A DNA stretch of 64,000 nt from Narthecium ossifragum (GCA_963920575.1 OY986968.1:25302129-25366128); one strand, 5' to 3'. Shown: positions 33,669 through 46,085, numbered from the stretch's first letter. Numbers and translations are program-made. Notes: generated by a model not told the origin, from the letters alone.

Positions 33669-34620
33669 GTTTTTTTTCTTTTTATTAGATAAGCCCGAGC
33701 GCTGGGTATTACACGAACGAACGCCAACATGAATAACAAAAAAGATCAGAGACTCCCCGACCACCGCGCCCAGGCTTCCACCTCATGAGCAATCTGGTTC
33801 AACTCTCTTGGGATATGGACAAAGCGGCAATGTGTTGGGAGGAGAGCCACCAGATTGAGCAGAGGATGGTCTCCAAGCAAACCTACCATTGAGGTAGCCG
33901 ACCGCAAGGAGCGAGTCCGACTCCACCACCAGGCCGGAAGCACCCCTCATTCGAGTTTCCTCTAAGCCTCCCCTGACAGCCAGCAGCTCCCCCTCAATGA
34001 TTGATGTAGCTTGCCCTTGAGCCCCCTAGGTCTATGTCGGAGAAGATCCATCATGCAGAAAGCAAGCCACACCAAGACCCACCACACCATTGTTGAGAGA
34101 GGTGTCTGAGCGGATGGTCAGGACCGGATCCAAGGGAGAGGCAGGGGGGATAGGCCCTTTGGGGCGAGAGGAGAGACGGAATTCTCTAACCTTGCGAAGT
34201 ATAAGCCGACCCAAATGTGTTGGCAAGGTCTCCCGCTTATCGAACATCAGTGCATTGCGTTCCTTCCATAGCCGCCAAATGAAATACGTCACAATCGATT
34301 TTCAGTCGCTTGGCACGCTCCGCGCTGACGCCGATAGTAGCACCCAGCAATCCTCCACTACGGCAAGGGGATGCCGCCCTAGCTAGTTGGTTAACGGAAG
34401 TCCAGACCTGCAAGGCAAACAGACACTCAAAGAAGATATGCCCAATGGTCTCCCGCTCCCTAGCTACCACATCTAGCATATAGTGGGTCTTGAATAGCAC
34501 GGATACTCCAAAGCTAAGCCGCCGTTGGGACCTGTCGTGGAAGAACTTCCAAAGGGAAAAAAGGACTCGCGGCCCAGCAAAGCTGCCGTCGGTTGTGATA
34601 TCAGGCTTCTTTTTTGTCTA
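33669..34620 (-). mobile_element. 5'-truncated LINE: zf-RVT and RNase H, minus strand
   Basis: Minus-strand frames read GHIFFECLFALQVW (zf-RVT) at 34440-34370, WRLWKERNALMFDKRETLP at 34280-34220, LTIRSDTSLNNGVVGLGVA near 34110, then a frameshifted VVESDSLLA-type segment, and RFVHIPRELNQIAHEVEAWA at 33830-33770. The 3' tail on the minus strand is GGGCTTATCTAATAAAAAG followed by A-rich sequence at 33669-33700. This is the last kilobase of a plant LINE with several frameshifts. Confidence 0.78.
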
Positions 34621-35090
34621 CAGCCAAAATAGTTAGTGTTCCATTATATTCTTATAAGACCATAATCATGGCACCCTACCAATGCATGCAGTCATGAGTC
34701 ATCTTTGAAATGAGAAAAACTTTGGCTTTATAACTTTTATAAATATACTTTTATTGATTGACATTTTCCTAGGTTGCTAAAAGAGAAGAGAACATACTAA
34801 ACTCCTACATTTGCCAAATACATTCATCAATACAGCTTCGCCAATAATGGATGTGCCTTGTCATATATTTTTTTTTGGCTACATTTACTGGGCTCGCCGT
34901 TCATCCCTGCTGCTGCTTACACGACAGTCACGGTATTTTATTATTCAGCTCACCAAACTTTTCAACCTGAGTTAAGGTTTAGTTTGATACTTTATGTTTG
35001 GCATGGAGAGAAGAGAAAGAAATGGTATGAAATATATGATCCCCTGATTTTAGGAAAAAAAAATTGAAAATGAAAGGAGAGAGCCGTGCC
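34621..35090. other. Intergenic, no feature recognised
   Basis: AT-rich sequence. The frame at 34858-35067 has no recognisable domain. Confidence 0.4.
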
Positions 35091-37840
35091 CCCGCACTAG
35101 TTAAAAAATAGGGGGATTTGTTGATAGGACCTAAAAAAAATATGGTACGATAATAAGTCTTCTATAAAAGACCTTCAGTTGTTTACTACCCATACTATGA
35201 TAAAAGACTAAATTACCCCTATCTTATATCTATATAGATCCTAAACCCCCCTAACCCCCCATCCCTCGTCCCTCGTCCTTGTCCCCGTTGTTGATCCCTC
35301 CGTCTGTCACCGTCCGTCGCGATCCCGCAATCCATCACTGTTCGTCGCGAACCCCTTGTTGTTCCCATCGCCGTCCATCACGATGCCATCCGTCGCAATC
35401 CCGCCGTCCGCCGTCGTCCTTCGCTATCCCGCCGTCCATCACCGCCCATCGTGATCCCGTTGTCGTTCCCATTGTCCTCCGTCACGATGTTGTCCATCGC
35501 CCCGATCCGAAGGAGCTAGAGATCTTGCCGAACGCCGATCCGAGCTCGCCACCCCGATCTGACCACTGATCCGAGCTCGCTGTCCGTCATGATGTCGTCA
35601 GGCGAGATCTGCCGCCTATCGATGTTCCCCTACTCAAGGTCGATGTCCCCGACTAGCAGAGCACCCATGAGCTCCTGCGATCATTCCGCCCCTCCTAGAT
35701 CAGCCGGATCCGTCGACCAACGGCTCAATCCACTCTGGTGGATCGACTCAAAAGGACCCCACAACCTCTCCTCCGTCGATCCCGCCTCTAACGAGCCCTC
35801 ATCGTCGGCGATCAACCTCCGGCGAGTTGTCAGCCATCATATCATCATTTTCTTAGAACAAGAGAGGAAATGAAGGAAAATTAAAAAAATATTGTAAAAA
35901 AGGAGAAAAATAGTGTAAAATAGAGGAAATAATGGGAAAAAAATAGGAAAGTAGCCACTAAAATAGAAGAGATAGGGGGGGGGGGGGCAAGAAAGTAATT
36001 TGAAAAGTAACTCAAGTTACTTTTCATTAGTTTAATCTGGCAAGTTACTTTCCATTAGCTTAATCTGGCAAGTTACTTTCCATGATTTCATCATCGATAA
36101 CTCAAGTTATTTTCCACTCGTGATAAGTTACTTTCCACAGTACTAACATCTACAATATGGAAAGTAACTTGTAATAAATGTAGATAGCAATGTAATAATT
36201 GTGGAAAGTAACTCAAGTTAATTTTCATTAGTTTAATTTAGAAATTAAGTTATAAACTTTCCACGATTTCATCATTGAGACTCTAGTTACTTAATTACCA
36301 CTAGATACTTTCCATTGGTTTCATTAGCTACTTCGGATCCGCTTAAACAGGTAGATCCCCACCGGAGTGCTACCCCGGACCCCGTCAACTCTGTGTAGTG
36401 TCTCATAGTTGAGCCGGCGATATCATCCAAGACATCCAATGCACAACAATTACTTTCCACAATTAGTTACAATCACTAGTTACTTTCCATATGTTATTTT
36501 TCACAATTTTAATAGTTACTTTTCACAATTCTGGTAGTTACTTTCCATTAGTTTAATTCGAAAAGCTACTCAAGTTGCTTTCCATGATTTCATCATCGAT
36601 AACTCAAGTTACTTTCCACAAAATCGTGGTAAGTTACTTTCCACGAATTAATTTCCATGAGTTACTTTCCACCACCAAAGTTACTTTCCACAAATAATAT
36701 GTGAAAAAATCGGCTGCAATACTTTGGTAGTTACTTTCCGCCACAATTTTGGTGTTTTTGATAGTTACTTCCCAGTTTTTTTTGTAGTTACTTTCCAGTT
36801 TTTTTTTGTACTTACTTTCCAGTTTTTTTTGTAGTTATTTTCTAGTTTATTTTGCGGGAAATTCACTTCCCAATATTTTGGTATTTACTTTCCGCCACAA
36901 TTTTGACATTTGTGGTAGTTACTTTCCATTTTTTTTCCTAGTTACTTTCAAGTTTTTTTTGTTATACACTTTCCTTCTTTTTTTGGTAGTTACTTTAATC
37001 ATCTTTTTTTGGGCAGATAATGTCCATTTTTTGGTAGTTACTTTCCAGTTTTTTTTCATAGTTACTTTCGAGTTTTTTTTTTATACATTTTCCTTCTTTT
37101 TTAAACCATTTTCAACTTTTTATACATTTTCCTTATTTTTATTACCATATTTTCTTATTTTATCCAGATTATTTTCTCTCCTCTCAGCACTTCCCACTAC
37201 GCGCTCGTCGTCCCCAAAATCTCCGACGACCCTCGAGACTGGGATGAGAGAAGGGGGAGCTCAGGGATCTCAACGGCGACCCCGTCATTTCCGCCGCCCT
37301 GAGCTCCTCCTTCCGACCTCCTCCTCCTTCCCTTTTGATCTACCCGACGTCGCTCCCACCTCACCTTCCCAGCCATATCTCTAACCACCGTGACCTCGCA
37401 ACCTTCGAGCTTGGGATCCCGATCTCCCCTTCCCAGCCAGATTGTGACCTCATGACCTCACACCGCCGATCGCCATCCTGACCGTCGCCTCCTTCCATGG
37501 TGCCGCCGTCGCGATCCTCCATCACCACCTAGCCGACGACCGCTTTCCCCAACGACGGCCCTCCATCTCCTCCTCCTTCCCTGTCGACCTTCTCCTCCTT
37601 TCCCGTCATGATGCCGTCTGGGGGTGGGGGGGAGGGAGTCTTTGTGAATATGAACCGGCACTGGGAAGGGAAGATAAGATGAGGATCTTGGAAGGGCATT
37701 TTAGTAATAAAAAACTACATGTAATGTCATAGCAGTAAAATCCCTAAGAAAAAGGTATCCAGACTTCATGACAAATATTTTTTTACCATGGGACTAAACA
37801 CCAATTATACGTAAAAAAAAAAAAGATGATGGCAAATAAG
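35091..37840. repeat. Composite repeat with GTTACTTTCC satellite-like core
   Basis: Three parts are visible. 35270-35860 is a GC-rich patch of degenerate CCGTC/CGCGATCCC repeats. 35990-37110 holds several dozen copies of GTTACTTTCCA or close variants, some separated by TTTTTTT tracts. 37190-37660 is again GC-rich. The frame at 36806-37384 is a by-product of the T-rich repeat (Phe/Leu-rich) and is not a gene. No transposase or clear termini were found. A large non-autonomous transposon with subterminal repeats is the likeliest origin. Confidence 0.5.
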
Positions 37841-37865
37841 TCTTGTTATTTTATAAGGTCGACTC

Positions 37866-37950
37866 CATTGTAAATGAAATGAAGGCTTCTTTCATTGTAA
37901 ATGAAATGAAGGCTTCTTTCATTGTAAATGAAATGAAGGCTTCTTTCATT
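37866..37950. repeat. Tandem repeat, 27 bp x 3
   Basis: Three near-perfect units beginning CATTGTAAATGAAATGAAGG start at 37866, 37893 and 37920. A partial unit follows. Non-coding. Confidence 0.85.
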
Positions 37951-38422
37951 CCCAATTTGTCATAAATAAAATATTTCATTCCCTACATTAATTGCTAATC
38001 AAACAACTGAGAGGACTTTAACTCGGGAATTAAACATTCCAGTTTTGGCTCAACCAAACATGCCCTTTGATAAAAAATGGTCGAACATGACCGGGTCAGC
38101 ATGGCTGGCATCCTACGTCAGGCACGACCTACTCAACTAAATAAGAAAATGATCGTATATAGGCCTGGGCTTAGCTGTTGTTTTCTGGCCACTTTTGGTT
38201 GCCTTATGAAACAAGGAGGGAGTACGAGAATTCTATCAAATACGGAATTTGTATTATTTAGTTAGCAAATGGATTCGGGGATGGGAACGAGAGTTCTTCG
38301 GCTTGAGAGTACTCTGATGCCACATTTAGTTGACTCTGCTCTTGGGAAAAGATTTAGAATTTCAAATATGGAATTTGAATATTTTTTTATTGGCAAATGG
38401 ATACGGGAACAAGAATCATAAT

Positions 38423-39339
38423 CAGGGGCGGACCTAGATTTGAAGTTCGCCCGGGCTGCCTTACTTGATTCCACAAAATTTAATACCAATAAAAACTATT
38501 GTTTTGACAAAATACAAATCACATTGACAAAGAAATATTATCATTTTGATACAATAAATTGTGAAAAAATGATATAGCAAATGCAAGTATGACAAATAGT
38601 CTAAAGATGAGCAAAATTAACAACTCAACCAATTTGATGACATAAATACTAAGAACTTGTCATAATGCTAGGAACAAGCAATGTAGCATTACAATAGCTA
38701 AATAGGCCATGAAAAATTCAAAGCAAATGTACATTTTGAAATACGAGATCATGATCATATTGCAGCATAATTGAAATCATTAAAATAATTACAATAGCTA
38801 AATTAGGTTTTTCCCATATGGAATCAATTCCACCATTAAAACACACAAGAATCAAGCCACCATTTTTCAAGAATAATTAAAAATCACTAAAGAATCTAAT
38901 AGAGAAATAGGAAGAAATTACCTCTTTTTTATGAAGACGAAGAAGAGCTTGAATCTCCCTCTATCCCTTACATAGAATTAATGGAAGAGATGAAATTGTG
39001 AGTAGTTGATCTCCAAAATTTCCAATGAAGAAACAATTGGGATTTAGATGGAGAAAATGAGATGATAGAGAGGAGAAAATCGTGTATATATATATATATA
39101 TACTAGTAAATCCCCCTACCACCTGGTAGGGTAACTACCCTCTTTCCCCATCTCCCCTACTAACTCCCCACTAACCCCCCTAACTCCCCCCACTAACTTT
39201 CCACCTCTCTCACTAACTCCCTCCGCTAACTTTCCAACTCTCTCACTAACTCCTCTCCACCTAGGCTCCACCTAGGATAATCCCTGCCACATAGGACGTC
39301 ATTAAGACAAACCAAAAGTTTCACTTGTTAACCATCCTC

Positions 39340-39391
<52 letters not shown>

Positions 39392-39774
39392 GTTTCCTGC
39401 GGGTTCCTGCGAGCAGAGGGGCTTGCTCAACTTAGGGTTTGGGTGGGAATAGCTCAAGTAGGGCTTGGAACTTGGGCTTTCTTTTGATCGGGGTGAACCA
39501 ATAGCTCAAGTAGGGCTTGGAACTTGGGCTTTCTTTTGATCGGCTGAACCAATAGCTCAATAGCTCAAGTAGGGCTTGGAACTTGGGCTACTCACTTGTG
39601 GCTTTCTTTGTACTGGGCTAAACCAACAGCTCTAGTAACCCTTAAGTGGGCTTGGGCCTTGGGCTAGTCATTTCTGGTTTTATTTTGGCTGGGCTAAACC
39701 AAGTATACTAAGGGGATTTCTTGTGGGCTGCCCGGGCTACAGCCCGGTGCAGCCTACTCTTAGGTCCGCCCTTG
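38423..39774. mobile_element. Complete non-autonomous hAT element, 1352 bp
   Basis: The left end is CAGGGGCGGACCTAGA and the reverse complement of the right end is CAAGGGCGGACCTAAGA, flanked by the perfect 8-bp duplication ATCATAAT (38415-38422 and 39775-39782). The end sequence and 8-bp duplication identify hAT. Subterminal GCCCGGGCTGC and GGCTGCCCGGGCTA match each other in inverse. The interior is AT-rich, then has three copies of AGCTCAAGTAGGGCTTGGAA at about 39450-39580, and carries no transposase. A Helitron-like insertion is nested at about 39103-39340. Confidence 0.9.
39103..39340 (-). mobile_element. Probable Helitron-like insertion nested in the hAT
   Basis: On the minus strand the segment ends in CTAG after a hairpin-type tail (TACCAGGTGGTAGGGGG), closely like the end at 50293. 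AT dinucleotide runs lie on both sides (to 39100 and from 39344), as expected for insertion into an AT target. The 5' boundary is only approximate. Confidence 0.5.
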
Positions 39775-39826
39775 ATCATAATTCCCTCGTTTGATGGAAC
39801 TCTGGATTCTCAAGTTAAAGATGACA

Positions 39827-42244
39827 TGTCACACCCCGACCCAGAAAACCCATCCAGGACGGGGCGTGAGGTTTCCTATCACTATTCATCTTCAATCGGA
39901 GCAGTACAAAGCGGAAAAGACGGATAATTTAAACAAATGTATTCCAGAGGCGAACATATATTCAATTTATATAACATCAAGTTGTACAGTTACAAATTCC
40001 ATTCTAATACTCCAAGGTAAAGATATAATACATGATTCCAAAATCCTCAAAGTGTTTACAACATATACATATATATCAAAAGGGTACAACAGTTAATCCT
40101 CCAGCAACCTCAAGCGCCTCTGGATGTACTCGCGCCGCCAAAGGCCGATCCTGCCGGCTCCACTGAAGAAGAACTGCCGCCTGCACCTGCAAACGCAGCC
40201 CGGGTAGGAGTGAGCGATAAGCTCAGTAAGGTTCTACTCTACGGCACATTGAAAGGAGAAAAACAACAACAATGTTGTCTCCCAGCTCAAGTCTAACGGA
40301 TGCCATGGGTCCCACAACCCTGTCGATGTCCCAAGGGCTCCTGCCATGAAACCTCTCTCCTGAACACGTTACCAGGAGGCCACGAAACAGTAACATGCAG
40401 GATCACCCTTACCCAAGCAGGGATACCATGCCTTGGGGAAACCACGTCGGGAACGCATCGACACCCATCCTTAGCACTTGGCTTTGGGAGACAGCACAAC
40501 CTCTAAACCTCAAACACTGATCAGAGTCAACTATCACCAATCCTCAATAACAAGGGATTCAAGGATACAAGATTACACCCTACTCCTGACTACCCAGCCA
40601 CGGCCCTAAGGCTAGATCTGAGCTACCCGAGAACCTCGGATCGGCGACCCAAACCATCGCCCGCCTAACCTCGAATGCCTCTAATGCACACAATGCATGA
40701 GCCTAGGCAAACATCTATCCTAGATGTCTCTACATGTCACATCAGCAGTTATAAGTTTAACAGATATACAATAGCCCTCGGCACTCGCCGGCAAGAGGCT
40801 AAGATTTCACAATTCCTCATTAGCTAGCACTCATAGCTAGCTAATGGCTAAGCACACCATTTAGCACTTAACTACATCCAAACATGTATTAAATGAAACT
40901 GAAACCATAGATTCACCCAAAAAGGGAAGTTACTCTAATCGATCCCCAAACCCGATGGAAATCCGTTGAAAACCCCATAAAATCCACATATGTACTTCCC
41001 CAACATGTTTAGATGTTAATCACAAATCAAATCCATCCAAGAACGGCCAGAAAACCAAGTCCAAGGGGTCACGGACGATGCCACGGTCGATCCGGAGATC
41101 AACCGTGAGACCACGGACGATGTCACGGTCGATCCGGCCATCGACCGTGAGACCAAAGCGAAGAAAACCAAGGGCGACGGTCGATCCACCCATCGACCCT
41201 GAGAGGCCCAAAACCAAACAGCGCCTGACGGTCGATGCGACGGTCAATCCGACGGTCGACCATCAGGAAAAAGGCAAAAAGAGAAGATCCCACGGTCGAT
41301 CCATGCATCGACCCTGGGAGGCTAAAATCCCGACAGAGCCCGACGGTCGATGCGACGGTCGACCGTCAGGCCCAGAAAGAGTAAAACAATACTTGACGGT
41401 CGATGCACTGATCGACCGTCGAGCCTCAGGCACAGTTCCTCAGAATAGTGCCGGAAATCCAATTTCTTGGATTTCAAGGATCAAATCAAGTTGGAATAAG
41501 ATGAGATTTTGCAAGCAAGTGTATTTAACAATGGGGAAGCTAATGGAATGAAGAAATCCAGTTTTTGACGATTAAATCTCCTATCTAGGTCCAAATGGAC
41601 GAAAACCGACAAAACGGCAATAATACGGAAACTAACCGTTAGAATACTGAATTCGCAGCGTAGGAATACCGAAAATGAACAACATCACATGCACACAGAG
41701 TTACATAGCATTCTAACATGCATTCCTACAGCGAAAGTGCATAAAACCTACCCTAGGAGAACCCGATCCAAAGATCGAGGTAGAAACACCTACTTGAGCA
41801 AGTAGGGTAGCTCCTCCACGCGTCCCGCTGGTCAAGCCGCCAAGATCCGCGCTCCGAAGCCCAAGTCTCCAAACCCTAGCTCAGCCGAAGGAGAGAGAAG
41901 GGGAGAAAACGACAGGAGAAGAAGAGAAGGAAAGAGAAGAAAGGGACATGACTTATACAGAAACTCTGGATCTATCTCAGCCGTTCGATTCGATCTTTCC
42001 CGATCGAGCTCCGATCCTCCGATTGGACGCACCCTAGGGATTCTAATCAAACACATACATTAATCCAAGGCAGTGTGTGGAACGCGGGTGTGAAACCGAT
42101 CACCAGAGGGCATATTTACCAAAATGCCCCCGGGGTCCAAACCGCCACACGATCGCCCGATCGTGCCCGACGCGGAACCAAACCAACAGGAAACCGGCTC
42201 TCGACCCACGCGGTCGAGCCAGGTCAGAGGGACGGGCCCTCACA
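39827..42244 (+). mobile_element. LTR copy 3 of the solo-LTR family
   Basis: It starts TGTCACACCCCGACCC and ends GGGCCCTCACA, 2418 bp, the same length class as the copies at 2476 and 5120, with the shared GCAGCCCGGGTAGGAGTGAG near 40195. Unlike them it has no matching 5-bp flanks (TGACA left, AATCC right), so it may have arisen by recombination between different elements. Its variable region carries ACGGTCGAT repeats (41070-41425) instead of GATCGATCC. Frames across that region are repeat shadows. Confidence 0.75.
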
Positions 42245-42427
42245 AATCCAATGCTTGTTTCTATTTGGAACGCTGAGATTTGTTAAAACATATAACTACC
42301 ATTTAAAGTATTAGATCAACTAGCCTAATACAAAACCTAGCGGAAAATCGTATTCCTTCACCTCTCCTCGATCCATGGTATTTATAGTGTTATTGAACTA
42401 TACATTTCCAATAGAATACACCTGATA

Positions 42428-43775
42428 TCTATTATATAAGATCTTATGTATTTTATTAGGCGACTAAGAATGCCAGAACCAATTTATGTCCGTATATATC
42501 ATGCGATCGATATGAAGTCACGTGGAAAAGAGTAGTAAGGGGTGGTGGTTATGAGTGAGAGAGAGAGGAGGAGGAGTGGGGGGTGGTGGTTACTCGTGTC
42601 AGGTGGCACGAGAGGCCCACCTAGTATTACATAATATCAGGTGTATTCTATCAGATGGTTGTGGATGTCCGATCCAAATTATATCCGGATATATCAGGCG
42701 ATCGATATGAAGCCACGTGAAAGGGAGTAGTAGGCCGAGGTGGTGATTACCTGTGTCAGGTGGCATGGGGGGCTCACCTAGTCTACATTATAAGGAAATG
42801 TGCATTCTATTAGACGGCTCTAAAATGTTTCTGACAAGTTTTATCAAGTTGATGAAGATAGATGTTGCGATAACGAGTTCGGTTGGGAGGAGTTAGCGGG
42901 GGGAGAGAGAGGGGGTAGTGGTCAATTACGTGTTAGATGACACGGGGGGCCACTAGTCTATCTTATAAAGGAAGAAGTGTTGTTTTTAGGGGCGGGTAGA
43001 ACCGAACCGAACCCGAAGAACCGAACCGAACCGAACTGAATTAGTTCGCTTCATTTGGTTCGGTTTTTTCAGTTCTTCGGTTCGGGTTCGGTTTTTTAAA
43101 AAAAATTCTGGTCAGAACCGAACTTTTCTATGCCTATGGTCTAACCCGAAAAGGCAGTTTACTTTTTGAAGTTCGGTTCTTTAAAAAGTTCGGTTCGGTT
43201 CGGTTCGGTTAGTAATAGAGTTCGGTTCGGTTCGCCGAGCAATTTCGGTTCGGTTTGGTCCTTATGTAAGTTCGGTTCTGTTCGGTTCTTTAAAAACTAG
43301 ACCAAAAAAAATTTAATTTTTCGGTTCTAGACCGAGAATCGAACCGAGAACCGAATGCTCACCCCTAGTTGTCTTTGTGTTATCGTATGTGGCCGGTCGT
43401 TACTCGTGTCAGGTGACACAATGGGCCAACCTAATCAACCTTATAAGGAGCAAAAACGGTTACAACCGTTTCCCTCCTATTAATTTGTTTACATGTATAT
43501 TTTCTTAAATTAAATTTGTATATTGTTATCATAATTTCCTAAGTTAGTTTTAAATATACATCCTTATCTACCTTATAAGATCCGATGATAGTTATCCCTT
43601 ATGACTCATAATCTGAGTCATAAACTTATACACACATGGTATACACGTGGCATACACCTGGCATAAAATTATAATTAAATAAAAAAAAGAAAGGATAGTG
43701 GGCTGATGTGTAAGTTATTATAGAGATAGTAGGGCGGGCAATTAGCCGTGCCAGGTAGCACGGGCCCACGCCTAG
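42428..43775 (+). mobile_element. Head-to-tail array of five Helitron-like units
   Basis: Successive units abut at CTRR|T: 42428-42624, 42625-42781, 42782-42956, 42957-43434 and 43435-43775. Four begin TC (TCTATTATATAAG, TCTACATTATAAGG, TCTATCTTATAAAGG, TCAACCTTATAAGG), and each ends in a short GC-rich hairpin of the type CAGGTGGCACG...CCCACCTAG. The TC start, terminal hairpin and CTRR end are Helitron marks. All are non-autonomous. The fourth contains a hAT, and the fifth is missing at the paralogous LACS locus. Confidence 0.65.
42987..43367. mobile_element. Non-autonomous hAT element, 381 bp, AACCGAACC-rich
   Basis: The ends are TAGGGGCGGG and GCTCACCCCTA, flanked by GTTGTTTT (42979-42986) and GTTGTCTT (43368-43375), an 8-bp duplication with one change. 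The paralogous sequence near 59640 reads GTGTTGTCTTTGTG without the element, proving the insertion. The interior is built from GAACCGAACC and GGTTCGGTTC repeats, so most of it folds back on itself. It shares TAGGGG ends with the hAT at 27907. Confidence 0.87.
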
Positions 43776-45300
43776 TTACTTATAAGCTACTCAAAGGTTG
43801 CATGCAATCGGCATACTTGCCGATAAAAGCACTAGTAAAATGAATTAAAAATAAGCTTGGATTATAGTCATGCAGTAAAATTTAATATTATTTATTACCT
43901 CTAATTATAGGATTAATTTCAATTGAGGCTACAATTACATGAATGCCCTCAAACCTAAAGTGGTGACACCATGTGACTGGTGTATGGTCAACAGAACTTA
44001 TCGAGATCTACGATCGAACTATAATAACACCGTTTCAAAAATCTAGTATCTTAAGTAACACCTTTTGAACTATATAATCTAAATTCAAATATCCTAAAAT
44101 CGAGGATAATCGAGGCTATTTTGCATTTTTGCGTACAATTAGGCTTTTTTCCCACTCTATTCTGCGATGGCGACACGCGTCCTTCAAGGTTAGTGTATAT
44201 TTCACATCGACCTATCCAGCGAATCAGCGATGATGCGATATCGTAACGAACCCATTGGCATCGGAAAATCGGCTGTTAACCCCCGCGGATTACTTTAATT
44301 AAACTAATACCGATGTCAACAGTTGATGCATGGACTCACGTAATAGTAATTCCTAACGCGCGGCACGAGATTGGATCCATTCAAAAAATCCGAGGACTGT
44401 TTCAGCCAATGACACATTGCCACGTCATTGTCTAAAGTTTACATATCATCCTCCAGTGAGTAGCTGTCGTTTCCCCCAACGCCATGATCCCGCTTTAAAA
44501 GAAAGTCGTCGATCTCCTCCGCCCGCGGCGACCTCCTCCTCGATCCTGTTCCATCGCTGAGCACTCCAAGAGCTCGCAGAGCTCTGTCGCTGTCCCTCGT
44601 ATAGGGATCGGAGAGGATGACGACGATGAAGCACCTCATTGAGGTGGAGAAGGGGCGGGATGCTGTCGGCGATTCCCCCTCCGTTGGCCCCGCCTACCGC
44701 AGCTCCTTCGCCAAAGATGGCTTCCCGCAACCCGGCCCCGGCGTGGATAGCTGCTGGGATGTCTTCCGGTATGTCAACGTTCTTTGGTGATACGGTTCCT
44801 ATCATATATAAGGGTATTTAGATACGTACATAGGTGGTGTTCTATTGGGGGACACTTGAAAGATCTTATTTTGTTCGTGGTTTGATTCAGTATGGCTGTG
44901 GAGAAGTATCCTGGGAACATAATGCTCGGGCGGCGAGAGATTGTTGATGGGAAGGTCCGTTCTCCTGGTTATTTGCAAGAAAAATCCGATCTTGAGAAGT
45001 CGTTAACCTTTGTTTATTGTTGGATTTCCTTTGATGGTAAATTGAGAATAGTCAATGGAGTTTAGGATTGAGGTTGAATTTGTTGATGTATTACCGCAGG
45101 CTGGTGATTATGTTTGGTCGACTTACTCGCAAGTGTATGAGCTTGTGCTGAAAATTGGGGCTTCCATTCGCAGTTGTGGGGTAGAACAGGTGAACTCTTT
45201 TCTCTTCCAAGCATAATATTTAGTTCATGCATGAATCCTAAAGTCTAAAAGGTTCCTAGTTCCTCTCATGCATCTATTTTGGTTCTACTGACATAATCCC
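43776..45300 (+). repeat. Duplicated block containing the LACS 5' end
   Basis: This block matches 59707-61232, including the promoter-proximal region and introns 1 and 2, with only scattered differences. Similarity stops at about 45300 (ACATAATCCCC), inside what is intron 3 of the complete gene. Downstream (45301-45590) is unrelated GC-rich sequence without a recognised gene. Confidence 0.8.
44617..45189 (+). pseudogene. Truncated LACS4-like duplicate, exons 1-3 only
   Basis: Exon 1 (44617-44768), exon 2 (44891-44954) and exon 3 (45100-45189) have the same sizes (152, 64, 90 bp), splice sites and phase as the gene at 60545. They encode KHLIEVEKGRDAVGDSPSV, then CWDVFRMAVEKYPGN, REIVDGKAGDYVWSTYSQVY and SIRSCGVEQ. 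Substitutions are few (for example an Ile for Arg in NIMLGRRE) and none creates a stop. All later exons, including the AMP-binding motif, are missing, so no enzyme can be made. The minus-strand frames here are shadows. Confidence 0.85.
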
Positions 45301-45744
45301 CGCCGTTGGTGAGTCTCCGTAGATCTTCTGTCACCGCTCCGCCGTCGACCTCCTTGGCATGTTGACTCCGGCGGCGTTCGGGGTCGGCAAAGGAGATGGC
45401 TACGGCAAGGGCACTCATGGAGGTATTTTCTCTTCCGTGAAGGAGGGAAGGGAGAAGAACAGTGTTTTCTCTTCTCCTTCCTTCGATCATTTGTGAGTCC
45501 TACGAGATAAATTCTGGCCGTCCACATGAATGAACGGCCAGGATTTGGTCACTGCAGGCCCCCCGTACCCGGGTGGAGGTCAGTGAAGTTTTTTGCAGAA
45601 CACCCCCCATAAACCTCTAATTACACAAAAATTTACAATTAGGCCCTTGCAAGATGGGTGGAAAAATCTCGCATAAAAACCATTACAAAAATCCAAAATT
45701 ACAAAAAGGCTGTCGCTTTCTTACAAAAACGTCTTATAAATTTT

Positions 45745-46085
45745 AACAATGCCTTTACATTTCACGACCAAATAAAAAAGAGAAGACTTGGTGATAAATT
45801 AATTCAATAATTTTTATATTTTTTTTATCATAATCTTGTGTGCTTGTCTCATGAAGTTAGAAGAATCAGTCATACTAACTCAGTAGTGGAGGCGGAGCTT
45901 GAGTCAATAAGAAGGTGCTCCTTAAATTTGTCATGTAGTCGGGCTCGCTTCTTGTAGCGGGGTTCATTATAGCCGGTTTGACTGGGCCCATGAATTGGGT
46001 GAGGTCCTTCGGTCTATTTGACGCCTCTCTTCCCAATTGATCAGGAGTGTTCTTTTTGTACAAATTCATGTTGGAAATATGAAAC
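45745..46085 (+). pseudogene. LINE RNase H remnant, third copy
   Basis: It matches 8025-8360 in the same orientation, including the SVVEAEL-like start near 45883 and TTCTTTTTGTACAAATTC near 46050. It also contains the empty version of the site where the Mutator-like element at 1748 inserted (near 45741). It ends where the copia remnant begins. Confidence 0.6.

Noticed and set aside
36806..37384. 192-residue Phe/Leu-rich frame that looks like a membrane protein
   Set aside because: The hydrophobic run is TTACTTTCC and poly-T repeat translated; it enters a GC-rich patch with no domain.
39827..42244. ACGGTCGAT repeats as a possible CRISPR or regulatory array
   Set aside because: Irregular spacing and location inside an LTR copy whose relatives have other palindromes at the same place; CRISPR is not expected in plants.
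44446..44805. 119-residue minus frame, and its counterpart at 60518-61162
   Set aside because: Both are antisense to LACS exon 1 and introns and carry no domain.
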